Assembly (NCBI GenBank): GCA_947066815.1
Contig: CAMSZT010000007.1
Location: 34,848-98,847 of the forward strand
DNA length: 64,000 bases
Reading direction: 5' to 3'
DNA from: an uncultured Lachnotalea sp.
GTDB taxonomy: Bacteria; Bacillota; Clostridia; Lachnospirales; Lachnospiraceae
Shown: piece by piece, positions 1 to 7,935 of the stretch
Position numbering within the stretch: position 1 is the stretch's first letter
How the letters are laid out: each line of letters opens with the position of its first letter
The notes under the pieces: model-generated
Seen by the model: the letters and a program-made list of their open reading frames with translations, nothing else
What the model was told of the DNA's origin: nothing
Databases searched by the model: none
Translations under genes and position numbers: made by a program

Positions 1-177
1 CAAACCCTCCATTGCTTTGTGATTTGAATGTTATTTATACCATAACTTATTTTAGTAAGAAAAGCAAGGTGTTGTTAAAAATAACAAAAAAATTTTTCAG
101 CAGGAGAAAATTTGAGATATTTTTACAATTCAAAGAGATAAAGAGAAGAAGTGTGTTGTGAAATACAGATAAAATGT
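1..177. other. AT-rich left-edge intergenic sequence
   Basis: This stretch is visibly AT-rich compared with the GC-rich genes around it, with several poly-A and poly-T runs. I see no convincing gene. Open frames here are short and lack ribosome sites. It may contain the 3' flank or promoter of a gene outside the window. Confidence 0.5.
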
Positions 178-227
178 GACAGACGGAGAGCCCCATGCCG
201 ATTTTGCATGCGGGCTCTCCGTCTGTC
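178..227 (-). terminator. Long hairpin, probable terminator of the hypothetical gene
   Basis: A near-perfect inverted repeat has left arm GACAGACGGAGAGCCC and right arm GGGCTCTCCGTCTGTC, with ATGC/GCAT pairing further inside and a short loop. It lies just beyond the stop of the minus-strand gene ending at 264. On the minus strand a short T-rich stretch (ACATTTTATC) follows it, so a rho-independent terminator is likely, though the T tract is modest. Confidence 0.65.
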
Positions 228-263
228 GTCCTGCAGAACGTAAAAATTTTTAAAATTCCCCGA

Positions 264-968
264 TCACCGGAACCTCGTCCCCTCCGCAAAGGTTTCCTGC
301 CCCAGTTCGCCTGCGGTGGTCCTTCCGGCCTGCCCGTACTGGTAGAGCTGATCCAGAAACTCGATGGCGGCCCGGATCTTCGTGCGGAGCAGGTAACCGA
401 TGGAACTGGTGGCTTCCAGGAGGGAGGCGGCGGAGACACCCGGCGTCCAGCCATAGGCTCTGCCGCGGTAACCCATCTGAATGAACAGATGGCTCATGAA
501 GGAGACGTAATCCCGGCAATGTCTGGTTTTCGTAAAGTTGACATTGTATTTGACGGGCTGGCCGAAAATGCTCCGGTAGATTTTTTTCAAGGGGGCGTTG
601 GCAATAAAATCTCCTTCCGGATCCGCCTGGAGGAGATATTTCTCGTCCGTGTCCTCAAAATCCAGTTTGACCCGGTAGGGAAACATCTCAAAGACAGGCG
701 CTTCCCCGCGGACATCCACTCCCTTTTCGGCACAGACGGCGAGCATCTGCACGGCAAAGTCGTCGCCCTCAAAATAGGTCTTTGTGTCGAAACCGTCCGC
801 CGTATTTTTAAGTTCATCCAGAGAGGAGGAAAATGTGCGTGTGACCTCGGCCATGGCCTCCAGGTCCCTGCGGAGCCCTTTGACATCTCCATTTTCCGTC
901 CACTTGGAAACAAGTAAAAAACACTTTTCAGTGGGCACATTCAAAATGTGTTGTGTTTTGCGGCACAA
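264..968 (-). CDS. Hypothetical protein, possibly 5'-truncated
   Basis: The frame encodes about 234 residues of mixed helical, charged sequence that looks like real protein. The overlapping plus-strand frame (195-917) has shadow-like Gly/Pro/Val composition. I do not recognise a family. The central part holds an acidic segment (FEDTDEKYLLQADPEGDF) and the C-terminal half has aromatic-rich helices. The start is uncertain: only TTG at 968 or an internal GTG is available, neither has a good ribosome site, and the first in-frame ATG lies about 40 codons in. This could mean loss of the true 5' end. A strong hairpin follows the stop. It lies downstream of, and in the same direction as, the ABC exporter operon but is separated from it by a terminator. 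Confidence 0.45.
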   Translation of the reverse strand: MCRKTQHILNVPTEKCFLLVSKWTENGDVKGLRRDLEAMAEVTRTFSSSLDELKNTADGFDTKTYFEGDDFAVQMLAVCAEKGVDVRGEAPVFEMFPYRVKLDFEDTDEKYLLQADPEGDFIANAPLKKIYRSIFGQPVKYNVNFTKTRHCRDYVSFMSHLFIQMGYRGRAYGWTPGVSAASLLEATSSIGYLLRTKIRAAIEFLDQLYQYGQAGRTTAGELGQETFAEGTRFR

Positions 969-980
969 AAGAGTTTTATT

Positions 981-1041
981 CTCTGGGGCTTTCCGCGACT
1001 TTGCCTTCGGGGGAAGCCGGGCGGCAAAAAGCCCCGGGGAG
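981..1041. other. Hairpin in the gap before the hypothetical gene
   Basis: The arms CTCTGGGGCTTT (981-992) and AAAGCCCC...GGAG (1028-1041) are complementary across about 35 bases. It lies in the leader of the gene that starts near 968 (minus strand). It has no long T tract on either side, so it could be a leader structure or a remnant; its role is unknown. Confidence 0.35.
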
Positions 1042-1087
1042 AAGAATTACTGGGTCTGTATGAAAAGGCTTGCCGGTTTTATCCGGT

Positions 1088-1110
1088 AAAAAGGGGCTTA
1101 CAGCCCCTTT
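1088..1110 (-). terminator. Rho-independent terminator of the ABC exporter operon
   Basis: On the minus strand the stop codon of the last permease runs into AAGGGGCTGTAAGCCCC followed by TTTTT, a compact GC stem with a U tract. It closes the three-gene ABC operon. Confidence 0.85.
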
Positions 1111-2320
1111 ACATCTCGATCTCCGTCCGGATGCTTCCGAAGGATTTCTCCGCCTTATTTTTGGACCTTCCCACAGCCAGGGCCAGACAGAGGATGGCGG
1201 CGGCGAAGAACAGTTCCATGGCGAAGGAGCGCCAGACGGGAGCGAGGCTTTCCTTATTTAATATAGTCAGGTCGCAGATGTCCGACACGGCCTGTGAATA
1301 CCAGTAGACCGGTGTGAACCGGGAGGCGGTGCGGAGCCCCTCGCTTAAAAATTCCAGCGGGACGAAGGCGCCGCCCAGGAAACTCAAGGCCAGGCTCAAA
1401 AAATTGGCGATGGCATTCTGGGTGTTTGGGGTGGAGATAAAATAATTTAACAGCATGGCGATGGCCAGCGCCACGAAGGTGTAGAGCAGGCTGTTTGCAA
1501 ACAACAGGGCGACGAGCCGTCCGTCGGCGCCGGCCAGGGAGGGCCTGGAGACAAAATATCCCAGAAGGCTGGTCGACAGCCAGACGAAGAATCCCACGAG
1601 GGCGCAGTAGAGGAACAGTCCCAGATTTTTCTGGCGGGCCGTGGTGGGCGCGCAGAGGTTGCGTATGCGAAGGTCCGGCCGTCTGAAGGACATGGTGATG
1701 CTGCTCACACAGAGCAGGGTCACCACCATCAGGATGTAGGACTGGACCCGGTTGTAGGATTCGTACAGGTCGCTGATGGGCTGGCTGCTCGTCTGGCGCA
1801 CCGTCTCTGCGGACGCTTCCAGGGAGAGGGCCTCCAGAACCATCCCGGCGACGGCCTCCCGGGTGAGAGCAGGATCCGCCCTGTGGTAGGCGTCCACGAA
1901 GCTTAAATACTGGTTTGCCAGGCTGTCTATATAGTAGCCCTTTGCGGCCCCCGGGATGGACACGGCCTCCAGGGAGAGGGGGGTGCCGGACCAGAGGGAT
2001 TCGTCAAAGCCTTCCGGGATGATCAGGATGTATTCGGTGGCGTGGTAGAAGGCGGCGTCCTGAAGCTCTTTCTGTTCGTCCGGGAGGACGCACTCCGTGC
2101 CCCGGTCCCGCAGATATTCCATCAATCCTTCTGTCAGGGGAGTCTCTCTGTCCCGGTTGATGACCGTGAAGGCGGGGCGCACGGCGGAGAAATCCGTGGA
2201 CACCTGTTCCTTATAAAACGAAGCGATGATGACGAACATGGCGGTGAACATGACGAGGTAGACCATCACCTGCACCGCCCGGCGTTTTAAGATGAGCAGA
2301 GAAGCCTTAAATACTTTCAT
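1109..2320 (-). CDS. ABC-2 type transporter permease (second permease)
   Basis: A 403-residue membrane protein of the ABC-2 permease type (YhgE/DrrB-like layout). There is one N-terminal membrane helix around residues 15-35, a large extracytoplasmic domain to about residue 190, then five or so hydrophobic helices in the C-terminal half. It would form the membrane channel of an exporter together with the permease encoded just upstream. The start ATG has GAGGAGG in front and lies 14 bases inside the preceding gene, so the two are translationally coupled. Family knowledge says such exporters move peptides, drugs or lipids; the substrate cannot be read from the sequence. The neighbouring two-component systems at 6-9.6 kb are plausible regulators. 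Confidence 0.85.
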   Translation of the reverse strand: MKVFKASLLILKRRAVQVMVYLVMFTAMFVIIASFYKEQVSTDFSAVRPAFTVINRDRETPLTEGLMEYLRDRGTECVLPDEQKELQDAAFYHATEYILIIPEGFDESLWSGTPLSLEAVSIPGAAKGYYIDSLANQYLSFVDAYHRADPALTREAVAGMVLEALSLEASAETVRQTSSQPISDLYESYNRVQSYILMVVTLLCVSSITMSFRRPDLRIRNLCAPTTARQKNLGLFLYCALVGFFVWLSTSLLGYFVSRPSLAGADGRLVALLFANSLLYTFVALAIAMLLNYFISTPNTQNAIANFLSLALSFLGGAFVPLEFLSEGLRTASRFTPVYWYSQAVSDICDLTILNKESLAPVWRSFAMELFFAAAILCLALAVGRSKNKAEKSFGSIRTEIEM

Positions 2321-3446
2321 AGCGCTGCCTCCTCAGGAAAAATGCGGTTACAATAGAAAACGCGAGGGTCATGGCGGCCAGGATCCCCAGGTTTAAGAAG
2401 TACTGGCCGTATCCGTCGTAATAGTACAGGCAGTAGAGGGCGTCGGAGATCCGGGCGGCCGGGTTTAACCAGGCCAGGACAGGAAGGGTCTTGGCGATCT
2501 TATAGTTAATGCCGGAGACCATCATGCCGGCGCCGAAGCTGCAGGCCAGGGAGACGGAGATGATGACCGCCACCTTCACGCCCTCCTTTGCCCGGGAGAT
2601 GGCCGTGACGAAGGAGCCGAAGGACATGCCCAGAAAGCTTCCGAACAGGCAGGTGACGATGACAGGCACAAGTCCCGTGCCGAAATCCACCCTCAGGATC
2701 AAGACCAGATAGGCCAGCAGAAAGAGCATGCAGGCCATATGCACCGTGAGGGCGGCCAGCAGGTCAAAAAACACCATGGGAAACCGCTTCGCCGGGGAGA
2801 GGGTCCGCCTGGCACCCAGGGGGGATAAGTTAGCCTGCAGGTAGGAGACACTGTCCAGCCCCTGAAAGCCGCCGTACATGCACACCATGGCGAGGAGGGC
2901 AAAAAAGTAGTTTACGGTTTCCGAGGGGACGTTTTTGGAGAGAGAAAGCTCCTCGGTCCAGGTCTCCGTCTGAAACAGGTCTAAGATCTGGGAGACGTCG
3001 GTGTCTCCTTTTTCCAGCAGGGAGATGACGGCGTGCCTGGTCTGGACATACTGATCCAGAAAGCTCTTTAAGATGGTCTGGTTCAGGTCGTTTTTGGAGA
3101 CGGAAAGTTTCGGGGAACCGTTCTCCAGAGAGAAGAAACCGTCGATCTCTCCGCTTGTCAGGGCTTCTGCCGCGGCTTCCCTTGTCTCATAGGTATGAAG
3201 CTCCAGGAAGCCTTCCTCCGGGTCGGAGACGGCCTGCAGGGTGGTCCGCAGGGCCGTGTCGCTTTCATATTCTTCCGAGACCACGATCCCGGCGGGAATG
3301 GTCTTTAAAAGCTCCGCATCCTGGAGGCCGGAGAAGGCGAAATAGAAGAGGGTCGCCATCATCAGGGGGAAGATCCAAGTCCAGATGAGCGTCCCTTTGT
3401 TCCGGACGGAAACAAGGATCCGTTTGCAGTAGATATTTCCGAACAT
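2307..3446 (-). CDS. ABC-2 type transporter permease (first permease)
   Basis: A 379-residue protein with the same layout as its neighbour: N-terminal helix (about residues 22-42, TLIWTWIFPLMMATLFYFAF), an extracytoplasmic domain of about 150 residues, then a block of hydrophobic helices to the C-terminus. It is clearly a paralogue-like partner, so the exporter is probably a heterodimer of permeases driven by the ATPase encoded upstream. The start ATG at 3446 follows AAAGGAGG with good spacing, and the gap to the ATPase stop is only 12 bases. The cargo is unknown. Confidence is high for the ABC-2 permease class and low for any narrower assignment. Confidence 0.87.
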   Translation of the reverse strand: MFGNIYCKRILVSVRNKGTLIWTWIFPLMMATLFYFAFSGLQDAELLKTIPAGIVVSEEYESDTALRTTLQAVSDPEEGFLELHTYETREAAAEALTSGEIDGFFSLENGSPKLSVSKNDLNQTILKSFLDQYVQTRHAVISLLEKGDTDVSQILDLFQTETWTEELSLSKNVPSETVNYFFALLAMVCMYGGFQGLDSVSYLQANLSPLGARRTLSPAKRFPMVFFDLLAALTVHMACMLFLLAYLVLILRVDFGTGLVPVIVTCLFGSFLGMSFGSFVTAISRAKEGVKVAVIISVSLACSFGAGMMVSGINYKIAKTLPVLAWLNPAARISDALYCLYYYDGYGQYFLNLGILAAMTLAFSIVTAFFLRRQRYESI

Positions 3447-3458
3447 GGGGTTCCTCCT

Positions 3459-4388
3459 TTAATCCCGAAGCTGTTTCCCGGTGATCTCCAGGAATACGTC
3501 GTTTAAGGTGGGCGGTTCCGAGTAGACCTGGCCAAAGCTCACATTGTTTTGCCGGAGCAGGTCCAGGACATCGATGATGGGATGGCCGTCGCCCTTGCAG
3601 TCCGCCTTCAGATGGCCGTCGCCGTGGTCGGCCCGGAGGACGTTCGGCAGGTTCCGGATCTGCTCCAGGATCGCGGGGGGCAGGGCGGGGGTCTCCACGG
3701 TCAGCTTTTCGCCGGTATGGATGAGGGCCGTCAGCTCCTCCCTGGTCCCGGTGGCGATGGCGCGGCCCTTATCCATGATCATGATCCGGGAACAGAGCTG
3801 TTCCACCTCCTCCATATAGTGGGAGGTGTAGATGATGGTGGCTCCGGAGGCGTTTAAGGCCCGGATGCCCTCCAGGATACTGTTGCGGCTCTGGGGATCC
3901 ACGGCCACGGTGGGTTCGTCTAAAAAGATCAACTCCGGCTTGTGGGCGATGCCGCAGGCGATGTTCAGGCGTCTGAGCAGGCCGCCGGAGAGCTTCTTTG
4001 GCAGGAATCGGCGGAAGTCGGCAAGCCCCGCAAATTCGATGGCCTCCTCCACCAGAGGCTTCCTGGCCGCCTTTTCCGGCACGTAGAGGCCGCAGAAATA
4101 ATCGATGTTTTCCTGGACGGTCAGCTCGTTGAACACGGCCACGTTCTGGGGGACCACACCGATCTTTTTCTTGCTCTTATAGTTGGTCGGGGACATGGGC
4201 TCCCCGAAGAGGGAGATCTCTCCCTTGTCATAGGTCAAAAGGGACAGGATGCAGTTGATCGCGGTGGTCTTTCCGCTCCCGTTGGGTCCCAGGAGCCCGA
4301 AGATCTCCCCGTCCTGCACATCCAGGCTGAAGTGGTCCAGGGCCACCAGCTTCCCGTAGCGTTTTACCAGATTTTTTACATGGATCAT
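3459..4388 (-). CDS. ABC transporter ATP-binding protein
   Basis: A 309-residue ABC ATPase of the DrrA/CcmA export type. Walker A is GPNGSGKT (about residues 35-42), the signature is LSGGLLRRLNIA, and Walker B is LIFLDEP followed by the H-loop region TSHYMEE. The C-terminal extension of about 80 residues is usual for ABC-2 drug or peptide exporters. It is the first gene of the operon; ATG at 4388 is preceded by AAAGGAC at good spacing. It powers the two downstream permeases. It is transcribed divergently from the AAA ATPase gene at 4577, so the promoter must lie in the 4389-4554 gap. Confidence 0.93.
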   Translation of the reverse strand: MIHVKNLVKRYGKLVALDHFSLDVQDGEIFGLLGPNGSGKTTAINCILSLLTYDKGEISLFGEPMSPTNYKSKKKIGVVPQNVAVFNELTVQENIDYFCGLYVPEKAARKPLVEEAIEFAGLADFRRFLPKKLSGGLLRRLNIACGIAHKPELIFLDEPTVAVDPQSRNSILEGIRALNASGATIIYTSHYMEEVEQLCSRIMIMDKGRAIATGTREELTALIHTGEKLTVETPALPPAILEQIRNLPNVLRADHGDGHLKADCKGDGHPIIDVLDLLRQNNVSFGQVYSEPPTLNDVFLEITGKQLRD

Positions 4389-4554
4389 ATCAAAAGTCCT
4401 TTCCGATTTTTGTCATTCACGATATCCTATGTCTATATGATAGCGGAACCCGGGAGAAAAAAACAGTGAAGGATGTCAGAAGATTAAAATGACATCTGTC
4501 ATGTTCGGGTTGCTTATTTGATGGGGATTCGTTAAAATAGGAAGGAGGAATAGT

Positions 4555-4635
4555 ATGGGAAAAGGCGGACAAATCTATGATAGAAACCTGTTTGAGATCT
4601 TTGGCTTTGGCGGGATATCGCTCCTACGACAATGA
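4555..4635 (+). CDS. Short upstream ORF overlapping the AAA ATPase start
   Basis: The strongest ribosome site in this gap, AAGGAGG at 4542-4548, is ideally spaced for ATG 4555 and not for the ATPase ATG at 4577. The frame runs 26 codons (MGKGGQIYDRNLF...) and stops at 4633-4635, overlapping the first part of the ATPase gene in another frame. It could be a leader peptide coupling translation, or evidence of a small frameshift in the ATPase 5' end. No function is claimed. Confidence 0.35.
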   Translation: MGKGGQIYDRNLFEIFGFGGISLLRQ

Positions 4636-5704
4636 TCTGGCACAGAATAAGATAACCCTGAAAGACATTAACATTATCATCGGAGCCAACGGGGCAGGAA
4701 AGAGCAACCTGATTTCTTTTCTGGAAATGGTATCCTATATGATGACCAGAGGATTAAGGCGCTATGTGGCAAGGCAGGGAGGCGCACAGTCCCTGCTTTA
4801 TTTTGGTGCAGGGCAGACGGAACAGATCTCGGGCGAATTGCAGATCCACGACGCAAACGGCAGAAAGGAGGATATGTATTCTTTCAGTCTGGAGCGGAGT
4901 GCAACGGATCAGCTTTATTTTGCCAGAGAGCAGATCCGGTACCAGGACGAAGGACACTCGAAGCCTTATGAAAAAGATTTTGGGATCGGGCATCAGGAGA
5001 CGGAGCTGTCAGGGGCTTGGGATAACACGGTACGGACCCTGCGCAATTATCTGGAACGGCTGCGGGTATTCCATTTTAACGATACGACGATCAACGCAAA
5101 AATCCGCAGTACGGCGAATGAAGGAGACGGGAGTTATCTGCGCTCAGACGGCGGGAATATTGCCGCGTTTTTGTATCAGATGAGGGAGGATCCGGCGGAT
5201 CAGCCTTATTATAAGCGGATAATAAGGTATATCCGGATGGCTCTGCCGCAGTTTTTTGACTTTGTTCTGGAGCCGGACGGCAATGGGAATCTGTCTTTAA
5301 ATTGGAGGCAGGAGGGGGCAGAAGAGATGTTTGGACCTCATCAGTTTTCGGATGGCGCCTTGCGGTTTGTGGCTCTCACGACGTTACTTCTCCAGCCGGT
5401 GAGGACAGCGCCTATGACGATCATCCTGGATGAGCCGGAGATCGGCCTGCATCCCTATGCCGTTTCGATGCTGGCAAAAGAGATACGGATGGCAAGCAGG
5501 ACATCCCAGATCATTGTTTCCACGCAGTCTCCGCTTCTTCTGAATGAATTTTCATGTGAAGATGTCATTACGGCAGAGTATGATCAGGTAAATCAGAGAA
5601 GCGTATTGCGGAGACACAAAGAAGAAGATCTCAGGGAATGGCTGGAGGACTACACCCTGGGAGAACTCTGGGAGAAAAATGTGCTGGGAGGGCTGCCGTT
5701 ATGA
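4577..5704 (+). CDS. AAA family ATPase (AAA_21, RecF/OLD-like)
   Basis: A 375-residue ATPase of the SMC/RecF-like AAA_21 class. The N-terminus carries the typical LALAGYRSY strand and Walker A GANGAGKSN (about residues 36-44). The C-terminal half has the ABC-like signature region (FSDGALRFVALTTLL), Walker B IILDEPEIGLHP and the sensor-like IIVSTQSPLLL. Such ATPases pair with TOPRIM-type partners in many phage-defence or DNA-repair pairs. Here the partner gene (DUF4276) follows with an ATGA overlap but is broken. The region is visibly less GC-rich than its neighbours and splits the ABC exporter from its likely regulators, which suggests insertion. The best ribosome site lies 28 bases upstream and fits a short overlapping ORF better. 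Confidence 0.85.
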   Translation: MIETCLRSLALAGYRSYDNDLAQNKITLKDINIIIGANGAGKSNLISFLEMVSYMMTRGLRRYVARQGGAQSLLYFGAGQTEQISGELQIHDANGRKEDMYSFSLERSATDQLYFAREQIRYQDEGHSKPYEKDFGIGHQETELSGAWDNTVRTLRNYLERLRVFHFNDTTINAKIRSTANEGDGSYLRSDGGNIAAFLYQMREDPADQPYYKRIIRYIRMALPQFFDFVLEPDGNGNLSLNWRQEGAEEMFGPHQFSDGALRFVALTTLLLQPVRTAPMTIILDEPEIGLHPYAVSMLAKEIRMASRTSQIIVSTQSPLLLNEFSCEDVITAEYDQVNQRSVLRRHKEEDLREWLEDYTLGELWEKNVLGGLPL

Positions 5705-6026
5705 TACGTGTGAATGTTGTGGCGGAAGGACAGAGTTTGAAGCGTTGTTGTTTACAGATATCAGAGTGCTGAAAGAGGATTATGTAGCGCCGGAGGAGCT
5801 TGTACAGATTGAGAAGTTATATGAGCAGACGAAGGAGATCCCGCCGGAGGAGATCAACCACGGCGCGGAGACGGCGCCTTCGAAACGGCTGCTTGCGGCG
5901 GTCAATTATAAAAAAGGAGAAACGGTGTCGGACTTGTTGGAAATAACAGGCGTTCCGGCGATCCGGGAGAAATGTCCGCATTTTTCAGAATGGCTGGATA
6001 CACTTCAAAAACTTCCGGAGCTATAG
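5701..6026 (+). pseudogene. DUF4276 (TOPRIM-like) partner gene, internally deleted and frameshifted
   Basis: ATG 5701 overlaps the ATPase stop. The first codons give MIRVNVVAEGQ, the expected start of DUF4276 proteins including the conserved Glu of the TOPRIM-like strand. Within about 12 codons the frame is lost. The other frame picks up immediately with EFEALLFTDI, a motif normally found about 100 residues further on, and continues to the family-like end (GAETAPSKRL, CPHFSEWL). The roughly 100-residue core between them is missing. The sequence therefore shows an internal deletion that also shifted the frame, so no functional protein is expected. The open frame beginning at 5679 is the 3' half read from an out-of-frame start. 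Confidence 0.75.
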
Positions 6027-6077
6027 ATTTTTGAGGACTGCCGCCAGCGCAGGATTCCACATAGGGGAGGGACAAAC

Positions 6078-7256
6078 ATGCGGAAGCTCACAGATAAACT
6101 GATCTTATTTTTTTTATGCTTCCTCCCCTTATTATGGGAAAGGGAGGCGGCGGGGCTTCCGGTGGTGGCGGCATTTCTGGCGGCCCTCGTGGTCTCCTCC
6201 CTGGGAAATGCGCTGGAGGGGGAGCAGTGGAAATGGCTCGGCGCCCTCTACTGTCTGCTGGGGCTCTGGCGGGAGGAATTTGTGTTCTTTCTGCCGCCGG
6301 TGGTCTATGACTGTGCGGGGCAGAGACGGTGGTATGTCCGGTTCCTGTGGGCGCTTCCGCTGTGTGTCTGCGCCCATGCGGGGACGGAGACCGGGGAACT
6401 GGGCAGATTTCTGACGGCGCTGCTGTTTTGCGTGACGGGATACTTTTTGAGTGAAAGGACTGCGGCCCACGAGGAGGTGGTGGACGCCTATTTCCAGATG
6501 CAGGATTCCACCAGGGAGCAGGCCCTCTATCTGGAAAGGAAGAACCGGGAACTGATGGAAAAGCAGGATTATGAAGTCCGGCTTGCCACCTTGAACGAGC
6601 GCAACCGGATCTCCCGGGAGATCCACGACAACGTGGGGCATCTGCTGACCAGGTCCCTTCTCCTGGTGAGCGCCATGACGGTAATCCACGGGGAAGAGGA
6701 GGCGCTCTCCGGTGAGCTTCTGCAGGTGAGGGAGACCCTGTCCGAGGCCATGGACAGCATCCGGGCGAGCGTCCACAATCTCCACGACGAGGCGGTGGAT
6801 CTGGAACTTCAGCTGAAAAGGCTGACAGAGGAGTTTACCTTCTGTCCGGTGGCCCTCCGCTATAAAGCCGGCCGTTTTCCGACGGAGGTCAGTTACTGCA
6901 TGATCGCCATCGCAAAGGAGGGGCTCTCCAACATCGCCAGGCACAGCAATGCCACGGCGGCGGAGATCTCCGTGGTGGAGCACCCGGCGGTGTGCCAGCT
7001 TGTGATCTGGGACAACGGGACCGGGGCGCGGGGCGGCAGAGCGGACGGGACCGCAAAAATGGAGCGGGAAACCGGAGGGCGGACGGGCCTTGGCAGCGGG
7101 GCGGAGAGGGATCCCGGGAACCTGGGCGGCGGGATCGGCCTGTCCAATATCCGGGAGCGGGCGGAGGCCCTGGGCGGAAACTTCCGCGTCGACACGGAGA
7201 AGGGCTTCCGCCTCTTCGTGTCGATCCCCCTTCCCGGAAGCGGGATGAACACATAA
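6078..7256 (+). CDS. Sensor histidine kinase, NarL-partner type (HisKA_3)
   Basis: A 392-residue membrane kinase. About five hydrophobic segments cover residues 8-130, then a coiled-coil linker leads to the dimerisation box ERNRISREIHDNVGH with the phospho-accepting His near residue 183. The ATPase domain follows, with N-box KEGLSNIARHSNA and the G-box GGIGLSNIRERA. An unusual Gly/Arg-rich loop of about 35 residues (roughly 315-350) interrupts the ATPase domain just before the G-box. It is followed by a LuxR-type regulator, its cognate partner. Such pairs commonly control adjacent ABC-2 exporters, here the operon at 1.1-4.4 kb. The signal is unknown. Confidence 0.92.
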   Translation: MRKLTDKLILFFLCFLPLLWEREAAGLPVVAAFLAALVVSSLGNALEGEQWKWLGALYCLLGLWREEFVFFLPPVVYDCAGQRRWYVRFLWALPLCVCAHAGTETGELGRFLTALLFCVTGYFLSERTAAHEEVVDAYFQMQDSTREQALYLERKNRELMEKQDYEVRLATLNERNRISREIHDNVGHLLTRSLLLVSAMTVIHGEEEALSGELLQVRETLSEAMDSIRASVHNLHDEAVDLELQLKRLTEEFTFCPVALRYKAGRFPTEVSYCMIAIAKEGLSNIARHSNATAAEISVVEHPAVCQLVIWDNGTGARGGRADGTAKMERETGGRTGLGSGAERDPGNLGGGIGLSNIRERAEALGGNFRVDTEKGFRLFVSIPLPGSGMNT

Positions 7257-7263
7257 ATGCGAA

Positions 7264-7287
7264 GGACGTTCTGCATGCAGAACGTCC
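7264..7287. repeat. Perfect 24 bp palindrome between kinase and regulator
   Basis: GGACGTTCTGCA and its exact reverse complement abut with no loop, between the kinase stop (7256) and the regulator start (7306). A related half (CGTCCTGCAGAACG) occurs at 227-240. It has no T tract, so it is not a clear terminator; a dimeric-regulator operator or mRNA processing site is possible. Confidence 0.6.
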
Positions 7288-7305
7288 TGCAGAAGGAGCC
7301 TGAAC

Positions 7306-7935
7306 ATGAACATTATCATCATAGACGACGACAAGCTGGTCTGCCTGTCCTTAAAGACCATCCTGGAGGCACAGGAGGGGATCACGGTCCTTACGACGGG
7401 AGGGAGCGGACCGGAGGCGGTCCGCCTTTACGAGGAATACCGGCCGGATATCCTTCTGATGGACATCCAGATGGGCGGGGGGAGCGGGCTGGATGCCGGG
7501 GAGGAGATCTTAAAGCGCCACCCGGAGGCCAGGATCCTTTTTCTGACCACCTTTTCCGATGACGGATATATCCTGAAGGCTCTCAGGATCGGTTCCAGGG
7601 GATATCTGATCAAACAGGATATCGCCTCGATCGCTCCGGCTTTAAAGGCGGTGATGTCGGGGCAGAGCGTGTTCGGGAACGAAGTCATGACGAGACTTCC
7701 GGAGCTGATGGAGCAGAAGAAGGGAGCCGACCTTTCGGACTACCCCATGGGGGAGCGGGAGAAGGAGCTGGTCCGGCTGGTGGCGGAGGGCTTAAGCAAC
7801 CGGGAGATCGCCGATGCCATGTGCCTGAGCGAGGGGACGGTACGAAACTATTTAAGCGCTGTTCTGGAAAAGCTGGGGCTCAGGGACAGGACCCAGCTTG
7901 CGGTGTTTTATCTGCGTGGAGGATGGGATAGATGA
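7306..7935 (+). CDS. Response regulator, LuxR/NarL family
   Basis: A 209-residue regulator. The receiver domain (about 1-120) has the acidic pocket IIIDDDK, phospho-acceptor Asp near residue 53 (LLMDIQM), the switch Thr in FLTTFSD, and Lys in LIKQD. A C-terminal LuxR helix-turn-helix follows (EREKELVRLVAEGLSNREIA...SEGTVRNYLSAVL). It is the cognate partner of the HisKA_3 kinase 50 bases upstream. Its last codon overlaps the start of the next regulator (ATGA), so the two different two-component systems are co-translated. The likely target is the divergent ABC exporter operon, as is common for this arrangement, but no operator is proven. Confidence 0.93.
   Translation: MNIIIIDDDKLVCLSLKTILEAQEGITVLTTGGSGPEAVRLYEEYRPDILLMDIQMGGGSGLDAGEEILKRHPEARILFLTTFSDDGYILKALRIGSRGYLIKQDIASIAPALKAVMSGQSVFGNEVMTRLPELMEQKKGADLSDYPMGEREKELVRLVAEGLSNREIADAMCLSEGTVRNYLSAVLEKLGLRDRTQLAVFYLRGGWDR

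Noticed and set aside
195..917. 240-residue plus-strand frame opposite the first hypothetical gene
   Set aside because: Its composition (Gly, Pro and Val rich, no domain pattern) is that of an antisense shadow; the minus-strand frame looks like the real protein.
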